This document shows, piece after piece, positions 61,804 to 64,000 of a DNA stretch of 64,000 nt. The stretch is from Kibdelosporangium sp. MJ126-NF4. GTDB taxonomy: Bacteria; Actinomycetota; Actinomycetes; Mycobacteriales; Pseudonocardiaceae. The notes under the pieces were generated by a model. That model made no database searches and was not told the DNA's origin. It was given only the letters and a program-made list of their open reading frames with translations. Numbering within the stretch: position 1 is the stretch's first letter; the number at the start of each line of letters is the position of its first letter. The DNA is taken from NCBI RefSeq assembly GCF_000826545.1, contig NZ_CDME01000013.1:78869-142868 (forward strand), written 5' to 3'. The translations under genes and the position numbers were made by a program.

Positions 61804-62431
61804 CCCTGCTCCCCTCGGCGCGCACAGCGAGAATGGCCTTCACCAGGTCGGCCGCCGATTGTCCGGCGCTTTGGAGTGTTCGTAGTGCTGCCACGAGTGC
61901 CACACGCAACTCGGCGGCACGCTGCCGGGCCGTGCCCGGGTTGTCGAGGACGTCCACGAGTTCGGTGATCCACCGTTCAAGCGGTGCCGCCGCCTCGCCT
62001 TCCTCGCGCCGGATCACCGAATGCTCTGTCAGCGAAAGGTCGATACGGCCGCTCTCGCGCAGGAACCGGCCTATGCCGCACGTGTCGGGCAGCAGGACGG
62101 GTACTTCGGCGACCATCGCGTCCAGAGCGGTCAGGCCGACGTTCTCCTCGCGGCTGGGCACGAGAACAAGGTCTGCCTTAAGGATCTGCTCACGCTGCGC
62201 CCGTTTGTCCGGGGTGTACCCGCGCACTTCGACAGCGCGGCCCGCCACCTGGGAGAGCAGTCGCCGAGATGCGCGCACGGTCTCCGGCGGCGCGCCGTTC
62301 ACGATCAGGTGCACCGGACGCTCCGCGCCTCGCACCATCAGCGCGGCCTCGTGCGCGCCCTGCTGCATGTCGTCGCACCGTCCGGAGTAGACGACCGCGG
62401 GCTGCTGCGCTGGGCTCATCGCTGGGTTCAT
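61796..62431 (-). CDS. Glycosyltransferase-like protein, only the C-terminal GT-B half (GT4)
   Basis: 211 residues, about half the length of a GT4 enzyme. It matches the donor-binding half: VYSGRCDD, VHLIVNGAPPE, and ILKADLVLVPSREENVGLTALDAMVAEVPVLLP. The equivalent part of the full-length gene at 62928 is ADVMVMTSRAEGFGLTAQEAAAAGVPVMAP, so it derives from the same duplication but lacks the N-terminal acceptor half. The lengths of its overlaps (4 and 8 bp) and intact frame argue for a functional small protein, not decay. It may bind a nucleotide sugar without transferring it. Confidence 0.72.
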   Translation of the reverse strand: MNPAMSPAQQPAVVYSGRCDDMQQGAHEAALMVRGAERPVHLIVNGAPPETVRASRRLLSQVAGRAVEVRGYTPDKRAQREQILKADLVLVPSREENVGLTALDAMVAEVPVLLPDTCGIGRFLRESGRIDLSLTEHSVIRREEGEAAAPLERWITELVDVLDNPGTARQRAAELRVALVAALRTLQSAGQSAADLVKAILAVRAEGSRDD

Positions 62432-62931
62432 CGCTGGGCTCCAACGAATGTGGGCGCAAGGAGCTCGTCAGCGAGTTCCCGCGCGACAGCAGCGAGCTCC
62501 TGCCCGCCCGAGTCGCCGGTGGCCGCCACGCGCGCCGCCAACTCCTGAAGCAGGGTCGCGACAGTCATGGCCTTCAGTTCGGTCAGCGCCGGAGCGAAGT
62601 CGTCCGGCCACTCCCCTGTCCGTTCCTCGGTGGCGTCGTCGACTGCCATGTTCTCCCGAATGCCCTGTGCCCGATTGGCGAAGGGGAACGGGGCACCACC
62701 AGCCACCCCTACTTGGTAGTCCCGCAGGCTGAGCAGATGCCGGTCGGGGTCGAGGATCTCGCGAGTGGCGGCGTCCGGCCGCACGGTGCCGTTCAGTGCC
62801 TCCGCAAGAGCATCCAGTTTCTGCTGGTGGATCGGGAACACCGGCGTCGCGTCCGCCTCCGTCCTCTCGATCACGGCAGCGGCGGCCCGCCGCAACTCCT
62901 CATAGCGGCGAACGAGCTCGCCATCGGTCAT
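62428..62931 (-). CDS. Small helical protein of unknown function (paralogue B)
   Basis: 167 residues, paralogue of the product of 61300-61803 (see there). It begins MTDGELVRRYEELRRAAAAV and ends LLQELAARVAATGDSGGQELAAVARELADELLAP. No known domain is seen. Its start overlaps the glycosyltransferase stop by 4 bp and its stop overlaps the next gene start by 4 bp, so it is translated in a chain with both. Confidence 0.75.
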   Translation of the reverse strand: MTDGELVRRYEELRRAAAAVIERTEADATPVFPIHQQKLDALAEALNGTVRPDAATREILDPDRHLLSLRDYQVGVAGGAPFPFANRAQGIRENMAVDDATEERTGEWPDDFAPALTELKAMTVATLLQELAARVAATGDSGGQELAAVARELADELLAPTFVGAQR

Positions 62932-64000
62932 TGCAATCTCCTAGCCTTGTCGACCAATGGTCCCACCGCTGTCCCCCAGGTGACCTTCCGGTCCTTGAAC
63001 TCCTGCTGCAGATCAAGGGCACGCCGCTGAGCGGCTGGATAGTCGTCGACCACGTCCTTGAGGGCGTCGTACCACCGATCAACCGGCACCCTGTCCTCAA
63101 AACCCTGCTCCACGATGCTGGGCCCGGTCAGCTCAGGAGAGAACTCGCCCGACTCGCCGAGCCAGCGGCCGAAACCACTGCTGGACGGCGCCATGACCGG
63201 AACACCTGCCGCCGCGGCCTCCTGAGCGGTGAGGCCGAAACCCTCGGCGCGCGAGGTCATGACCATGACGTCGGCATCGTCCAAGTCGGCGTAGAGGTCG
63301 GAGCGGTCCGTGGTGAACGGGCGCACATCGACGTCCACGTCCGTGATCTCCTCCAGAGCGAGCTTCTGTTCGCTCACCAGGTGGGCGGGAACACCGCGCA
63401 CGGTCAGTTTCACGTCATGACCGGTTTGGTGCAGTCTGGCGACCACTTCAGCCGCCTGAGTCGCGCCCTTCTGGCCGACGTCGGTGCGGCCGAAGAGGAA
63501 GACGTTCACCGGGCGGCCCTCAGTCGAGCGCTCTCTGCGTTCCCGGAAGTCCATGCCGGGAATCAGCTCGTGCACCGCCTGCGTCGCGACGGGCATTCCC
63601 ATCTGTCGGGCCTGGTCGACCATCTCGTGGACGTTCTCGGTGATCGCCGGTCCGACACCGACCGCGAGATCGGCCCCGGCCACCAGGTCCCGCTCGACCG
63701 CGTGGTTCTGGATGCCCTTGGCCTCTTCGCCCATACCAGGATCGGTGTCCTCCTTCACGCGACCAAGTGCCTCGGGCACCATGTGGACGAAGTGGATCAG
63801 CTTGGCGTCCGAGTAGTTGGCGTCCCGGGTAGCCCGCGCGTCAGGGCCCGAGAAACGCGTGTGCCCGACCACGTAGTCGACGTGCTTCGGCATGCCCTCC
63901 GGGTCGTGTTCGGGCCCGAGGAACTTGCCGCTGTCGTCTTTGTTCGGCGGAGGATCCTTGGGGCCGAGGATTGTCAGGTTGGGCCGTTGCGCGTCCGCGT
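62928..64000 (-). CDS. GT4-family glycosyltransferase, 5' end outside the window
   Basis: The frame is open to the right edge, so the N-terminus is missing. The visible part covers NLTILGPKDPPPNKDDSGKF, then HVDYVVGHTRFSG, the donor domain with VNVFLFGRTDVGQKGATQAAEV and DADVMVMTSRAEGFGLTAQEAAAAG (the EX7E region, here with Glu/Glu spacing), and a helical end. GT4 enzymes transfer sugars from nucleotide donors with retention. It heads the visible operon with the two small paralogues and a half-size copy of itself. The acceptor is unknown. Confidence 0.8.
   Translation of the reverse strand, partial: ADAQRPNLTILGPKDPPPNKDDSGKFLGPEHDPEGMPKHVDYVVGHTRFSGPDARATRDANYSDAKLIHFVHMVPEALGRVKEDTDPGMGEEAKGIQNHAVERDLVAGADLAVGVGPAITENVHEMVDQARQMGMPVATQAVHELIPGMDFRERRERSTEGRPVNVFLFGRTDVGQKGATQAAEVVARLHQTGHDVKLTVRGVPAHLVSEQKLALEEITDVDVDVRPFTTDRSDLYADLDDADVMVMTSRAEGFGLTAQEAAAAGVPVMAPSSSGFGRWLGESGEFSPELTGPSIVEQGFEDRVPVDRWYDALKDVVDDYPAAQRRALDLQQEFKDRKVTWGTAVGPLVDKARRLQ

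Overview
The window is high-GC, gene-dense DNA with GTG/TTG starts, many 4-bp start/stop overlaps, a SARP-type regulator, SpoIIE/RsbW/STAS partner switching and lipoprotein exports. This points to an actinomycete, most likely of the Pseudonocardiales (inference from gene content; no rRNA or tRNA gene was recognised to settle it). No CRISPR array, transposase or integrase was found.

Left part (1-15136): an accessory metabolic locus. It starts with the end of an SDR reductase, followed by a divergent ATP-grasp-like protein, a two-subunit ThDP decarboxylase of the phosphonopyruvate/sulfopyruvate type, and a protein resembling a degenerate fold-type-II PLP enzyme. Next come a metal-binding lipoprotein, two paralogous acyl-CoA ligases, an MFS carrier coupled to a GH88-like protein, an acyl-CoA dehydrogenase and a rearranged CaiB-type CoA-transferase. 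The permease and ATPase of a zinc/manganese ABC importer close the block. Metal uptake genes at both ends suggest a small molecule tied to metal handling, but the product is unknown.

15182-19296 is a STAND/NLR-like sensor with a small upstream partner. Both carry the same RHIM-like (amyloid-signalling) motif, at the N-terminus of the sensor and the C-terminus of the partner. After a GT39 membrane glycosyltransferase and an AfsR-like regulator (19357-23727) there is a small cluster: an extra glutamyl-tRNA synthetase, a carrier protein, an ATP-grasp ligase and two overlapping LuxR regulators (23776-28424).

28938-42363 looks like a conflict/defence island. One operon encodes a pseudokinase-SF1 helicase fusion, a tandem degenerate phospholipase-D-like protein, an unknown protein and a histidine kinase. 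It converges on a gene fusing a DisA-like (diadenylate cyclase-like) domain to a response-regulator receiver. A small membrane protein and an NB-ARC/TPR STAND protein follow. This is the best candidate for an undescribed system.

42486-64000 is more ordinary: secreted nuclease/phosphatase-like proteins, an orphan F0 subunit a, a partner-switching module (STAS, two RsbW-like kinases, GAF-PP2C), an XRE-cupin regulator, small metabolic enzymes, topoisomerase IB, a CocE/NonD hydrolase with a TetR regulator, a large secreted subtilisin, a ketopantoate-reductase-like protein with its TetR regulator, and a P450. At the right edge is a tandemly duplicated glycosyltransferase plus small-protein operon that runs out of the window.
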